A DNA stretch of 54,319 nt from Clostridia bacterium (GTDB lineage Bacteria > Bacillota > Clostridia > Christensenellales > Borkfalkiaceae), in contig JAFVRR010000016.1 of assembly GCA_017504165.1 (NCBI GenBank), positions 1 through 54,319 on the forward strand, given 5' to 3'. Made by a program: the position numbers and the translations under genes. Below are positions 9,099 through 17,262 of the stretch, piece by piece (position 1 is the stretch's first letter; each line of letters begins with the position of its first letter). The notes beneath the pieces are model-generated. The model was not told where the DNA came from. It saw only the letters and a program-made list of their open reading frames with translations, and searched no databases.

Positions 9099-9143
9099 AA
9101 TTTCTCCTAAAAAATCATATAATACTATTATTTTTATTATTTA

Positions 9144-9172
9144 AGTATATACCATAAATAAACTTTTTGCAA
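9144..9172 (-). promoter_or_regulatory. Sigma-A promoter of serS
   Basis: On the minus strand TTGCAA (plus 9167-9172) is followed after 17 nt by TATACT (plus 9144-9149). The transcript would start about 38 nt before the serS ATG, too short for a T-box. Confidence 0.8.
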
Positions 9173-9220
9173 GATTTTTTCGGATAAAAAGTCATAATAT
9201 AAATAATTTAGTTAAATTGT

Positions 9221-9249
9221 TTGCAAAATTTTCAAATATATGGTAGTAT
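9221..9249 (+). promoter_or_regulatory. Sigma-A promoter of the cysE-cysS leader
   Basis: TTGCAA (9221-9226), a 17-nt spacer and TAGTAT (9244-9249) precede the T-box leader. The start would be near 9256. Confidence 0.75.
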
Positions 9250-9255
9250 ATTTGT

Positions 9256-9487
9256 GATATCTAAACCGTTTTAGGGAAGAGTAGTTTTTTATTTTAGTTT
9301 AGAGAGCGGTGGTTGGTGAAAAACCGTGTAAAGTAAAAAGTGAAAGTGCGCCTTAATTTTAAGGGAGATTAACTATCTACGGCTTGCCCCGTTATAGGCT
9401 TTCAAGTGAATTAAACTTTGTTTAATTTTGATTAAAGTGGAAACACGCCCGAAAAAGCGCCTTTATGTTTTTTCGGGTATTTTTTTA
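9256..9487 (+). promoter_or_regulatory. T-box leader, cysteine-specific
   Basis: The leader shows the T-box elements in order: the AGAGAG/GGTGG-type stem I core (9301-9312), a specifier region GTGAAAG-TGC-G with codon UGC (9347-9349), and the T-box AAGTGGAAACACG (9435-9447). Its UGGA (9438-9441) would pair with an uncharged tRNA ending UCCA. Discriminator U73 is typical of tRNA-Cys, so both reading points agree on cysteine. The terminator hairpin cccgaaaaa/tttttcggg (9448-9477) with a T-run follows. Low charged tRNA-Cys would favour read-through into cysE and cysS. The stem I folding was not computed. Confidence 0.9.
9448..9487 (+). terminator. T-box-controlled terminator
   Basis: The stem cccgaaaaa/tttttcggg (9448-9456 and 9469-9477) is followed by seven or more T. 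Its left arm begins right after the T-box sequence, which would be used by the competing antiterminator. Confidence 0.88.
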
Positions 9488-9529
9488 TAGTTAATCTTTT
9501 CCGTATAACTTATTAATATTAAAAACTCT

Positions 9530-9806
9530 CTAATACTTCGTTATACCCGTCTTAACCCCTTGAAAATACGGCAAGTATTATCTTCGGGGATAAAGCCAAG
9601 TCTAACTCGCATTATAAAGTTTTTAATTTATTAAACGTTATACTACAAAGATTTAAAAGTTTGGCGTTAGATAGAATAAATTTACTACTTCGTTATACAC
9701 ACCTTACCATTTTGACAATACGACTAGTATTGCCTGCAACGATAAGGCGCGTCTAACTCGCATTATAAAGTTTTTAATTTATTAAACGCTATACTACAAA
9801 GATTTT
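9530..9806 (+). repeat. Two tandem diverged hairpin repeats (subtype R3) in the cysE leader
   Basis: Copies at about 9530-9656 and 9684-9806 share the left motif cttcgttata and a long right motif from tctaactcgcattataaag through actacaaagattt, almost identical in both. The centre is a short hairpin: aatac-ggca-agtatt in the first copy and aatac-gact-agtatt in the second. The 350 bases between the T-box terminator and cysE hold nothing else. The plan of an outer palindrome with a central short stem matches the other dispersed repeats of this window. Confidence 0.8.
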
Positions 9807-9840
9807 GGGTTTATATATAGATATTTAAAATGGAGAATAT

Positions 9841-10479
9841 ATGTTCAGTAAAAGTTTAAAAAAAGATATTGACGCCGCAATGGCTAACGACCCTGCCGCT
9901 AGAACTCGGTTTGAAGTTAGACATACCTATTCCGGCATTAAGGCGCTTATTGCGTATAGGCGCGCAAACTTTTTTTATAGACACAATTTAAAATTTATTG
10001 CAAGAATGATAAGCCAAAACGCAAAAAAGGTTACGGGCATTGAAATTCACCCCGCCGCAACTATTGAGCCGGGCGTGTTTATCGATCACGGCATGGGCGT
10101 AGTTATCGGCGAAACGGCGGTTGTTGAAACGGGTTGCGTAATTTATCAAGGTGTAACTTTAGGCGGTACGGGTAAAGATAAAGGCAAAAAACGTCACCCA
10201 ACCATTAAGCGTGACTGTGTTATTAGCGCAGGCGCAAAGGTACTTGGGGGTATAACTATAAACGAAAACTGTAAAATCGGCGCTGGTAGCGTAGTTTTAA
10301 GCGACGTTCCCGCAAATTCTACGGTAGTAGGTATTCCCGGCCGTATAGTTAAGCAAAACGGCGTTAACGTAAAGGATTTAGAGCAAGAAAAACGCGCGCC
10401 TGTTTGGGAAGAAATTTCAGCGCTTAAAGAAAAAATAGAAAAACTTGAACAAGAACTAGCAAAAAAGGAGAGTAAATAA
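9841..10479 (+). CDS. cysE: Serine O-acetyltransferase
   Basis: This 212-residue protein transfers acetyl from acetyl-CoA to serine, the committed step of cysteine synthesis. The left-handed beta-helix hexapeptide region runs from about residue 65 to 160 (IEIHPAATIEPGVFIDHGMGVVIGETAVVETGCVIYQGVTLGGTGK). The catalytic His is in IDHGMG and the C-terminal IPGRIV segment follows. The tail EISALKEKIEKLEQELAKKESK is a short coiled coil, unlike the CysK-binding ..I tail of E. coli CysE. It overlaps the cysS start by one base and both are T-box controlled. Confidence 0.95.
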   Translation: MFSKSLKKDIDAAMANDPAARTRFEVRHTYSGIKALIAYRRANFFYRHNLKFIARMISQNAKKVTGIEIHPAATIEPGVFIDHGMGVVIGETAVVETGCVIYQGVTLGGTGKDKGKKRHPTIKRDCVISAGAKVLGGITINENCKIGAGSVVLSDVPANSTVVGIPGRIVKQNGVNVKDLEQEKRAPVWEEISALKEKIEKLEQELAKKESK

Positions 10480-11858
10480 TGAAATTATATAATACTTTAA
10501 CTAGAAAAAAAGAAGAATTTAAACCACTTAACGGCAACACCGTTAGAATGTATTCTTGCGGTCCAACGGTATACAATTACGCCCACATCGGCAACTTAAG
10601 AACTTACGTGTTTATGGACCTACTTAGAAGGGTTTTAAAATACGAAGGCTACAAACTTAAAGGGGTTATGAATATTACCGACGTTGGACACTTAATGGCG
10701 GATAGTGACGACGGTGAAGATAAAATGGCAAAATCGGCAAGGGAACAAAATAAAGACCCTTATGAAATTGCCGAATTCTATACGGACGTATTTTTCAAAG
10801 ACTTTGCAAAACTCAATATCGGCAGACCTGAAGTAGTTTGTAAGGCGACCGATCACATTCAAGAAATGATTGACTACGTAGTAGGTCTTTGCGAAAAGGG
10901 TTACGGTTACGAAACTAGCGACGGTATTTATTACGACATTGAAAAATTCCCTGACTACGGCTGTTTATCGGGTAATTCCTTAGACGATTTAAAGGCGGGC
11001 GCTAGAATTGAAGTTAACGACGAAAAGCGTAGCCCTTACGACTTTGCTATTTGGAAAAAAGCGCCAAAGGAACACCTTATGCAATGGCCTAGCCCTTGGG
11101 GTCAAGGTTATCCTGGTTGGCATATTGAATGCTCGGCTATGAGTAAAAAGTATTTAGGCGAAGTGTTCGATATTCACTCCGGCGGTGTAGACCATATTCC
11201 AATCCACCACGAAAATGAAATCGCTCAAAGCCAAGGTTTAACGGGCAAAAACCCTGCAAAATTCTGGATTCACGGCGAATTCATGCTCGTTGACGGCGGT
11301 AAAATGAGTAAATCTCTTGGCAATACTTACACCATTGAACAACTTGAAAAAATGGGCTATTCTCCTATGGTGTTTAGATATTTCTGCTTAAACGCTCACT
11401 ATAGAAAGAAACTCAACTTTACTTTTGAAACTATGGATTCGGCTAAAATTTCTTACGAAAGATTATGCCAAGCAATCTTAAAACACAAAAACGCAAGCGA
11501 CAATTTAGACGAAGAAAAGTTAAATAAATATATTGAAGAATTTAACGAAGACGTTGCCGACGACCTTAATATTCCATCGGCGCTCGGCGTTCTTTGGACT
11601 ATGCTTAAAGAGCCTGCGTCTAAAAACGTTTACGAAACCGCGCTTAAATTCGATAAGGTTTTCGGTTTAAGTTTAGACCTTGTTAAAGAAGAAAAGGCGG
11701 AAATTCCTCAAGATATTATCGACAAAGCGGAAAAAATGCAACTTGCTAGAAAGGAAAAAGACTACGCTACTGCTGACGCTATTAGAAACGAACTTGCATC
11801 ATTAGGTTATATCGTAAAGAACACGAAAGACGGCTACGAAATTGACGTAAAGGCTTAA
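10479..11858 (+). CDS. cysS: Cysteinyl-tRNA synthetase
   Basis: This 459-residue class I synthetase has the HIGH-type motif YAHIGNLR near residue 34 and the KMSKS motif in GGKMSKSLGN. The zinc-ligand region includes CGPTVYN and WHIECSAMS...HHENEIAQS. It is the second gene of the T-box operon with cysE, so cysteine production and tRNA-Cys charging are controlled together by the charging state of tRNA-Cys. Confidence 0.97.
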   Translation: MKLYNTLTRKKEEFKPLNGNTVRMYSCGPTVYNYAHIGNLRTYVFMDLLRRVLKYEGYKLKGVMNITDVGHLMADSDDGEDKMAKSAREQNKDPYEIAEFYTDVFFKDFAKLNIGRPEVVCKATDHIQEMIDYVVGLCEKGYGYETSDGIYYDIEKFPDYGCLSGNSLDDLKAGARIEVNDEKRSPYDFAIWKKAPKEHLMQWPSPWGQGYPGWHIECSAMSKKYLGEVFDIHSGGVDHIPIHHENEIAQSQGLTGKNPAKFWIHGEFMLVDGGKMSKSLGNTYTIEQLEKMGYSPMVFRYFCLNAHYRKKLNFTFETMDSAKISYERLCQAILKHKNASDNLDEEKLNKYIEEFNEDVADDLNIPSALGVLWTMLKEPASKNVYETALKFDKVFGLSLDLVKEEKAEIPQDIIDKAEKMQLARKEKDYATADAIRNELASLGYIVKNTKDGYEIDVKA

Positions 11859-11936
11859 AAATTACCCGTTGTATTAACAAACCGTGAAATACTTAGCAAT
11901 TTCGCTCTTTAATCCATTCGAAGTAATAAAACTTTA

Positions 11937-11970
11937 ATCTCCCTACTAATTAGTGGGGAGATATTTTTTT
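11937..11970 (+). terminator. Terminator of cysE-cysS
   Basis: A 26-nt palindrome (atctccctactaa joined to ttagtggggagat) folds into a strong hairpin and is followed by seven T. Confidence 0.92.
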
Positions 11971-11989
11971 AAAATTTTTATTAAAACAC

Positions 11990-12018
11990 TTGATTTTTAT
12001 ATAATATAGATATATAAT
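11990..12018 (+). promoter_or_regulatory. Sigma-A promoter of htpG
   Basis: TTGATT (11990-11995), a 17-nt spacer and TATAAT (12013-12018). The start site would fall inside the CIRCE element that follows. Confidence 0.85.
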
Positions 12019-12021
12019 AAA

Positions 12022-12048
12022 TTAGCACTCTCGCCTTTAGAGTGCTAA
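12022..12048 (+). promoter_or_regulatory. CIRCE operator (HrcA binding site)
   Basis: A perfect CIRCE inverted repeat, TTAGCACTC-N9-GAGTGCTAA, lies immediately downstream of the -10 box. HrcA normally uses it to repress groESL and dnaK operons. Its presence here puts htpG in the HrcA heat-shock regulon. Confidence 0.97.
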
Positions 12049-12098
12049 CAATAAAACTAAAGACGTAAAATATATAGATTAAAAATGGAGAATTAAAA

Positions 12099-13952
12099 AT
12101 GAAAAAATTTAAAACTGAATCGCAAAAAGTATTAGATATGATGATAAACTCTATCTATACTAATAAAGAAATCTTTTTACGCGAACTTTTATCAAACTGT
12201 TCAGACGCAATCGATAAACTTTACTTTAAGTCGTTAACAGACGGTATTTCAGGTTTATCTAGAAACGATTTCCATATCGATATCAAACTTGATAAAGATA
12301 ATAGGACTATAACTATTTCTGATAACGGTATCGGTATGACGGCAAGTGAACTTGAAGAAAACTTGGGCACTATTGCTCACTCGGGCTCGCTTGAATTTAA
12401 AAATAACGATAAACTTAAAGAAGAAGATATAAACATTATCGGTCAATTCGGCGTAGGTTTTTACTCTGCCTTTATGGTTGCTAAAAAGGTGGAAGTTATC
12501 TCTAAAGCGTACGGCGAAGAAACTGCTAATATTTGGACTTCTTCTGGCGTAAACGGCTACGATATTAAGCCTTGCGAAAAGGAAAGCAACGGTACTGATA
12601 TTATTCTATATATAAAAGAAAATACCGAAAACGATACTTTCGACAGTTATTTGGAAGAGTACAAAATTAAGAATTTAGTTAAAAAGTATTCCGATTACAT
12701 TCGCTATCCTATTCAAATGGAAGTTACTAAATTTAAGCCCAACGCCGATGAAGAGGGCAAGCAAGAAAAGTATTTAGAAAAAGATACTTTAAACGCCATC
12801 GTTCCTATTTGGAAAAAGAATAAAAGCGAAGTTACAAAGGAAGAATACGACGAGTTTTATAAAGAAAACTTCTTCGACGGCACTAATCCTTTAAAGACTA
12901 TTCATATGTCGGTTGAAGGCGCGGTAGACTTTAAGGCCCTTTTATTTATCCCTGAAACAGTACCGTATAACTACTACTCTAAACAATACGAAAAGGGATT
13001 AAAACTTTACACTAACGGCGTTATGATTATGGAAAAATGCGCCGACTTGTTGCCAGACTATTTCAGTTTCGTTAGGGGATTAGTGGATAGCGAAGTAACG
13101 CTCAACGTTTCTCGTGAAGTGGTGCAACAAACACGTCAACTTACGCAAATTGGCGCAAGTATTGAAAAGAAAATTAAGTCAGAACTTGAAAATTTACTTA
13201 AAAACGACAGAGAGAATTACGAAAAGTTCTTTAAAGCGTTCGGTTTACAAATCAAGTTTGGCATTTATCAATCTTTCGGCGCAAAAGCGGAAGTTTTAAA
13301 AGACCTTGTGTTATTCCACTCTTTAAAGGAAGATAAACTTGTAACTTTAAAAGAATACGTTGAAAATATGGGCGTTAATAAAGATAGTATTTTCTATGCT
13401 AGCGGAAAAACGGTAAGCGCCGTTAAATCTCTTCCTAAAGTAGAAAAACTTTTAAACGACGGCATAGACGTACTTGCTATGGTTGACGAAGTTGACGAAT
13501 TTGCCATTAAATTTATGGGCGAATACGACAAAAAGCCGTTTAAAAACGCTACGCAAGAAGTTAGCGTTGAAAGTGGCGACGTAAAGGAAGAAGATAAACC
13601 TATTTTAGACGCTATTAAAGACGCGCTTGACGGTAAGGTTGAAAAGGTTGTAACTACAAAAGCGCTTGTAAACCACGCAGTTTGCCTATCAAGTGAAGGG
13701 GAAATTTCTATTGAGATGGAAAAGGTTATGTCCGCAATGCCTAACGCCGAAAACGCTATGAAGGTAACAAAGGTATTAGAAATCAACGAAAACCACGCTA
13801 TCTACAATAAACTTAAAACTTTATTTAACGAAGATAAAGAAAAGTTTAACGACTTAGCAAAAGTATTGTACGTTCAATCTGCGTTAGTTGCAGGTTTAGA
13901 AGTAGATAATATTGGCGAAATGTCTGACCTTATTATTAACTTATTAGTTTAA
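12099..13952 (+). CDS. htpG: HSP90-family chaperone HtpG
   Basis: This is a 617-residue homodimeric ATP-dependent chaperone. The N-terminal GHKL ATPase domain has ELLSNCSDAIDK, DNGIGM and GQFGVGFYSAF. The middle domain holds the conserved arginine segment SREVVQQTRQL, and the C-terminal dimerisation domain is present. The leader carries CIRCE. Its stop codon TAA overlaps the first bases of a dispersed hairpin repeat. Confidence 0.97.
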   Translation: MKKFKTESQKVLDMMINSIYTNKEIFLRELLSNCSDAIDKLYFKSLTDGISGLSRNDFHIDIKLDKDNRTITISDNGIGMTASELEENLGTIAHSGSLEFKNNDKLKEEDINIIGQFGVGFYSAFMVAKKVEVISKAYGEETANIWTSSGVNGYDIKPCEKESNGTDIILYIKENTENDTFDSYLEEYKIKNLVKKYSDYIRYPIQMEVTKFKPNADEEGKQEKYLEKDTLNAIVPIWKKNKSEVTKEEYDEFYKENFFDGTNPLKTIHMSVEGAVDFKALLFIPETVPYNYYSKQYEKGLKLYTNGVMIMEKCADLLPDYFSFVRGLVDSEVTLNVSREVVQQTRQLTQIGASIEKKIKSELENLLKNDRENYEKFFKAFGLQIKFGIYQSFGAKAEVLKDLVLFHSLKEDKLVTLKEYVENMGVNKDSIFYASGKTVSAVKSLPKVEKLLNDGIDVLAMVDEVDEFAIKFMGEYDKKPFKNATQEVSVESGDVKEEDKPILDAIKDALDGKVEKVVTTKALVNHAVCLSSEGEISIEMEKVMSAMPNAENAMKVTKVLEINENHAIYNKLKTLFNEDKEKFNDLAKVLYVQSALVAGLEVDNIGEMSDLIINLLV

Positions 13953-14076
13953 AGCCCTATAAACTTCGTTATGCATTGTTTCTTTGTGTTTTTTCGACCT
14001 CAATGACCGGCAGGTCTATTTCGTCCGCAAAAACCCAAGAGCCTCGCCTAACTCGTTTCTAATGCTTTAAAGGGCT
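13951..14076. repeat. Dispersed long-hairpin repeat, subtype R1 (copy A)
   Basis: This is an imperfect palindrome of about 126 bp with ends AAAGCCCT and AGGGCT. The inner arms are gtttttt-cg and cg-c-aaaaac around a central hairpin gacc-ggca-ggtc. It shares the frame ATGACC..AGGTCTAT..GAGCCT..CTAxTGCTTT with copies at 31845, 31996 and 45487. It begins in the htpG stop codon. Confidence 0.8.
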
Positions 14077-14113
14077 ACGTTAATACAACTTTATAAAATT
14101 AATTACCACCTTA

Positions 14114-14153
14114 AACGCTTGTTCATACGTTGCGTATGAGCAGGCGTTTTTTT
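14114..14153 (+). terminator. Terminator downstream of htpG
   Basis: A 15-bp stem (aacgcttgttcatac / gtatgagcaggcgtt with two G-U pairs, loop gttgc) followed by a run of T. The region between the R1 repeat and this hairpin, and from here to the promoter at 14323, holds no gene. Confidence 0.9.
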
Positions 14154-14322
14154 ATATATTTTATACGTATGCGCATCTATTTTATATGTTTAATGTGCTA
14201 ATACGTTATATATTAGCAATTGTTACATAAATTATTTTATAGTAAATTTTGCGATATAATCGTAAATTTTTAACTTTCAATTTAAAAAATGTAAAAATTT
14301 TTCAAAAAGGGGTCAAAAACAC

Positions 14323-14351
14323 TTTACAACTTTAGCGTAATAAAGTATAAT
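14323..14351 (+). promoter_or_regulatory. Sigma-A promoter of the amino-acid ABC operon
   Basis: TTTACA (14323-14328), a 17-nt spacer and TATAAT (14346-14351). An 18-bp operator-like palindrome fills the spacer and a second one lies just after the start site. Confidence 0.85.
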
Positions 14352-14383
14352 AGGTACATAAGTTAACTTTAGTACAGTAAAGT
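14329..14383 (+). promoter_or_regulatory. Two 18-bp operator-like palindromes ACTTTA-N6-TAAAGT
   Basis: Box 1 (14329-14346) occupies the spacer between -35 and -10. Box 2 (14366-14383) starts 37 bp later, covering about +8 to +25. Both have identical six-base arms and six-base centres (gcgtaa and gtacag). The placement is that of a repressor. The 18-bp length suits a TrpR-type dimer, and a TrpR/YerC-family gene lies at 16987 after the transporter. That link is inference. Confidence 0.7.
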
Positions 14384-14428
14384 AATGAAGTAAACCAAAT
14401 TAAGAAATAAATTTTTAGGAGAGATATT

Positions 14429-15220
14429 ATGAAAAAATTATTAACAACTTTAGTAGCAGTAATGCTTGCAGTAGTATCTTTATTCACGTTTACAGCATGT
14501 GGTAAAGTAGAAGATGAAAAGGCAATTAAAACTGCCGGTAAAATCGTAATTGGTATTACCGACTATGAACCAATGGATTATAAAGATGAAAACGGTAAGT
14601 GGATTGGTTTTGATGCCGAACTTGCTGAAATGTTCGCCGAAGAACTTGGCGTAGCTTGCGAATTCTTTGAAATTGCAGACTGGGACGCAAAGACTATTGA
14701 ACTTAAATCAAATCAATTTGACTTAATTTGGAACGGTATGACGGCGTCTGATAAACTTGCCAAAGAAATCGACCTTTCTATTCCATACGCTAAAAACGCG
14801 CAAGTTCTTATTGTAAAGAGCGGTGTTACGGTTGATAAAGACAATATTAAAAATATGTCTATCGCAGTAGAAAAAGGTTCTGCAGGTAACAACGTAGCGG
14901 CAGACGATATTAAAGTTACTAATATCAACGCGGTTGCATCTCAATTAGCAGCATTACTTGAAGTTAAAGCAGGAACTTCTGATGGTGCTCTTATCGACTT
15001 AACAATGGCTGAAAGCGTTGTTGGTAAAGATGATTTTGCATCTTTAGTAATTGCTGACGGTATTTCTTACGGTGCGGAAGTATTCTCTGTTGGTTTAAGA
15101 AAAAATAGTGACTTAACTGAAAAATTAAACGCTTTCTTAAAGGCTAAATATGCAGACGGCACTATGACGGAACTTCTTAAAAAATATCAAGTATCTTTAA
15201 ACGTAGACGCTCTTAAATAA
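14429..15220 (+). CDS. Amino-acid ABC transporter substrate-binding lipoprotein
   Basis: This 263-residue family 3 extracellular solute-binding protein has an N-terminal signal peptide with lipobox FTAC (Cys25), so it is anchored outside the membrane. The first lobe starts KIVIGITDYEPMDYKDENGKWIGFDAELAEMFAEELG, the usual polar amino-acid binder pattern. It is the first gene of a three-gene importer, with AGGAGAG before the start and a repressor-type operator pair in the promoter. The substrate cannot be read from the sequence; histidine, arginine, cystine or glutamine are all possible. Confidence 0.93.
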   Translation: MKKLLTTLVAVMLAVVSLFTFTACGKVEDEKAIKTAGKIVIGITDYEPMDYKDENGKWIGFDAELAEMFAEELGVACEFFEIADWDAKTIELKSNQFDLIWNGMTASDKLAKEIDLSIPYAKNAQVLIVKSGVTVDKDNIKNMSIAVEKGSAGNNVAADDIKVTNINAVASQLAALLEVKAGTSDGALIDLTMAESVVGKDDFASLVIADGISYGAEVFSVGLRKNSDLTEKLNAFLKAKYADGTMTELLKKYQVSLNVDALK

Positions 15221-15242
15221 GATATAAAAGAGGTTTAAATAA

Positions 15243-15932
15243 ATGGAAGTCTTTTTAGAAGTAAACTCCGTACTTTTAACAGGCTTTATAACATCAGTTT
15301 TGCTTTTTGCTTTAACGTTAGTAATAGCGTTACCATTGGGGCTACTTATGGCATTTTGTTCAATGTCAAAGTTCGCCCCTTTAAGTATGTTTATGAAGGT
15401 TGTGGTATGGATTTTAAGGGGAACGCCTTTAATGTTGCAAATTTTTGCAATATTCTATTTACCTGGTTTACTCAATTTATTCGTATGGCCAAGAATGAAT
15501 ACGGGTTGGCTATGGTTTGACCAAACTATTTCTACAAGGTTTATAGCGGCGCTCGTTGCGTTTGGTATAAACTACGCGGCGTATTTCTCGGTTATATTTA
15601 AAGGTGGTATAGAAAATATATCAAACGGTCAATTCGAGGCGGGATACGTTTTAGGTATGACAAAGCGCCAAATTTTCTTTAAAGTTATTTTGTTACAAGT
15701 AATTAAGCATATACTTGCTCCTATGAGTAACGAAATTATTACTTTAATTAAGGATACGTCGCTTGCTAACACTATTAGCGTTTACGAACTTATTTTCTAT
15801 TCGAAAAAGTTTATGTTAGACGGTCTAGTATGGCCTGTATTCTACGCGGGCGCATTCTACTTGCTTTTCGTAGGATTGCTAACCATTTTGTTTAACAAAT
15901 TAGAGAAAAAATTAGGTTATTTTAGGACGTAA
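15243..15932 (+). CDS. Amino-acid ABC transporter permease
   Basis: This 229-residue membrane protein of the HisM/GlnP type has about five transmembrane helices. The cytoplasmic EAA loop is present as AGYVLGMTKRQIFFKVILLQVIKHILAPMSNEIITLIKDTSLA. It lies 22 nt after the binding protein and 2 nt before the ATPase gene. An aromatic-rich insertion between helices 2 and 3 (LPGLLNLFVWPRMNTGWLWFDQTIS) is longer than in classic HisM. Confidence 0.93.
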   Translation: MEVFLEVNSVLLTGFITSVLLFALTLVIALPLGLLMAFCSMSKFAPLSMFMKVVVWILRGTPLMLQIFAIFYLPGLLNLFVWPRMNTGWLWFDQTISTRFIAALVAFGINYAAYFSVIFKGGIENISNGQFEAGYVLGMTKRQIFFKVILLQVIKHILAPMSNEIITLIKDTSLANTISVYELIFYSKKFMLDGLVWPVFYAGAFYLLFVGLLTILFNKLEKKLGYFRT

Positions 15933-15934
15933 TT

Positions 15935-16789
15935 ATGGCATTTTTAGAAGTAAATAATTTTAATAAAACTTTTGGTGATAAGGTAGTTGCGTTAAAAGAC
16001 GTAAATTTTTCACTTGAAAAGGGTAAAGTTTTATCTATAATAGGTCATTCGGGTAGCGGTAAAACGACGTTACTTCGCTGTATTAACTTTTTAACGGAAG
16101 TTGATAGCGGTAAAATGACGCTTGACGGGGAAACTTTATTAAAAGCGCCTATGGATAAATCTATTAGTGAGGCGGAAATACGTGAAAAACGCCTTAATTT
16201 TGGGCTTGTGTTTCAGTCTTTTAACCTTTTTCCACAATATAACGTTTTAGATAACGTTACGCTTGCGCCTAATATGCTCCTTCTCGACGATATTAAAGAG
16301 TATAAAAAGAGTTTAAAGGCGCAAAAGTTACCACTACTTGAAAGAAAGTCTTTAGTTAAAGAGTTTATTAAAGAAAAAAAGGCAAAAATTGAAAAAGAGG
16401 GGCTTGAAATTATAGAAAAGGTCGGGTTATTAGACAAAATTAAGTCATACCCTTGCGAACTTTCTGGCGGTCAATGTCAACGTGTTGCGATAGCAAGGGC
16501 GCTTGCATTGAACCCTAAAGTTTTATGCTTTGACGAGCCAACTTCGGCGTTAGACCCTGAACTTACTGGCGAAGTTTTAAAGGTTATTAAGTCTTTAAAG
16601 CAAAAAGATAGAACTATGATTATAGTTACACACGAAATGAGTTTTGCTAAAAACGTATCCGACGAAGTGATTTTTATGGCGGACGGCGAAATCGTTGAAA
16701 GCGGTAAGCCTAAAGACTTATTTAACAACCCTCAGTCAGAACAACTTAAAGCGTTCTTATCTAGCGCTAACAATAAAGATGAATTATAG
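15935..16789 (+). CDS. Amino-acid ABC transporter ATP-binding protein
   Basis: This 284-residue ATPase has Walker A GHSGSGKTT (near residue 37), Q-loop VFQSFNLFPQ, signature LSGGQCQRVAIARAL, Walker B VLCFDEPTSALDP and the switch His in TVTHE-like VTHEMSF. The LSGGQCQR form has Cys where Gln/Ser is usual. Between the Q-loop and the signature there is a lysine-rich insertion of roughly 25-30 residues (around residues 110-150), not present in typical 240-residue homologs. The stop codon TAG overlaps the start of an R2 repeat. Confidence 0.94.
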   Translation: MAFLEVNNFNKTFGDKVVALKDVNFSLEKGKVLSIIGHSGSGKTTLLRCINFLTEVDSGKMTLDGETLLKAPMDKSISEAEIREKRLNFGLVFQSFNLFPQYNVLDNVTLAPNMLLLDDIKEYKKSLKAQKLPLLERKSLVKEFIKEKKAKIEKEGLEIIEKVGLLDKIKSYPCELSGGQCQRVAIARALALNPKVLCFDEPTSALDPELTGEVLKVIKSLKQKDRTMIIVTHEMSFAKNVSDEVIFMADGEIVESGKPKDLFNNPQSEQLKAFLSSANNKDEL

Positions 16790-16961
16790 GCTTAATCACA
16801 AACACAGTTAATTTTTGACGGCAAATTACTTTAAAATATCTCGGTTTTGCTCGGTTACGTACCGCCAGGTATGCGCCCTTGCAAAAGCACTTATATTTTC
16901 TTGTACTTTATCCGTCAAAACGCAATAAATTGCTAATCAACAATTTATTGTGATTTCGCCT
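16788..16961. repeat. Dispersed long-hairpin repeat, subtype R2 (copy 1)
   Basis: This is a 174-bp imperfect palindrome. The terminal arms AGGCTTAATCACAA and TTGTGATTTCGCCT match in 12 of 14 positions. Inside are the pairs TTTTGACGG/CCGTCAAAA, aaaatat/atatttt, ggttttgc/gcaaaagc and a central tacc-gcca-ggta. A second copy is at 28075-28250. Confidence 0.85.
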
Positions 16962-16986
16962 AAATAAAAGAAAAAGGGAATAAAAA

Positions 16987-17262
16987 ATGGGAATTAACGA
17001 AATCCATTTAAAAGATTTTTATTCGGCTATTTTAAAATTAAAAACGGAAGAAGATTGTAAAATCTTCTTTAACGACCTTTGCACTTATAAAGAGTTAGAG
17101 AATATGGCGCAGAGAATAGCGTCGGCTAAACTTTTAATGGAAGGTAAAACGTACGAAGAAATTATAAAAGAAACGGATATTTCTTCCGCAACTTTATCGC
17201 GCGTTTCTAAATGCGTAAAATACGGCGAAGGCTATAATAAAATTTTAAAAGATGAACGTTAA
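16987..17262 (+). CDS. TrpR/YerC/YecD-family transcriptional regulator
   Basis: This 91-residue protein matches the YerC/YecD branch of the TrpR superfamily (FFNDLCTYKELENMAQRIASAKLLMEGKTYEEIIKETDISSATLSRVSKCVKYGEGY). The helix-turn-helix is about residues 55-78. Related Firmicute proteins are proposed to control amino-acid genes such as those for histidine. It follows the amino-acid transporter, whose promoter carries an 18-bp palindrome pair, so it is the obvious candidate repressor. It overlaps the queH start by 11 nt. Confidence 0.88.
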   Translation: MGINEIHLKDFYSAILKLKTEEDCKIFFNDLCTYKELENMAQRIASAKLLMEGKTYEEIIKETDISSATLSRVSKCVKYGEGYNKILKDER

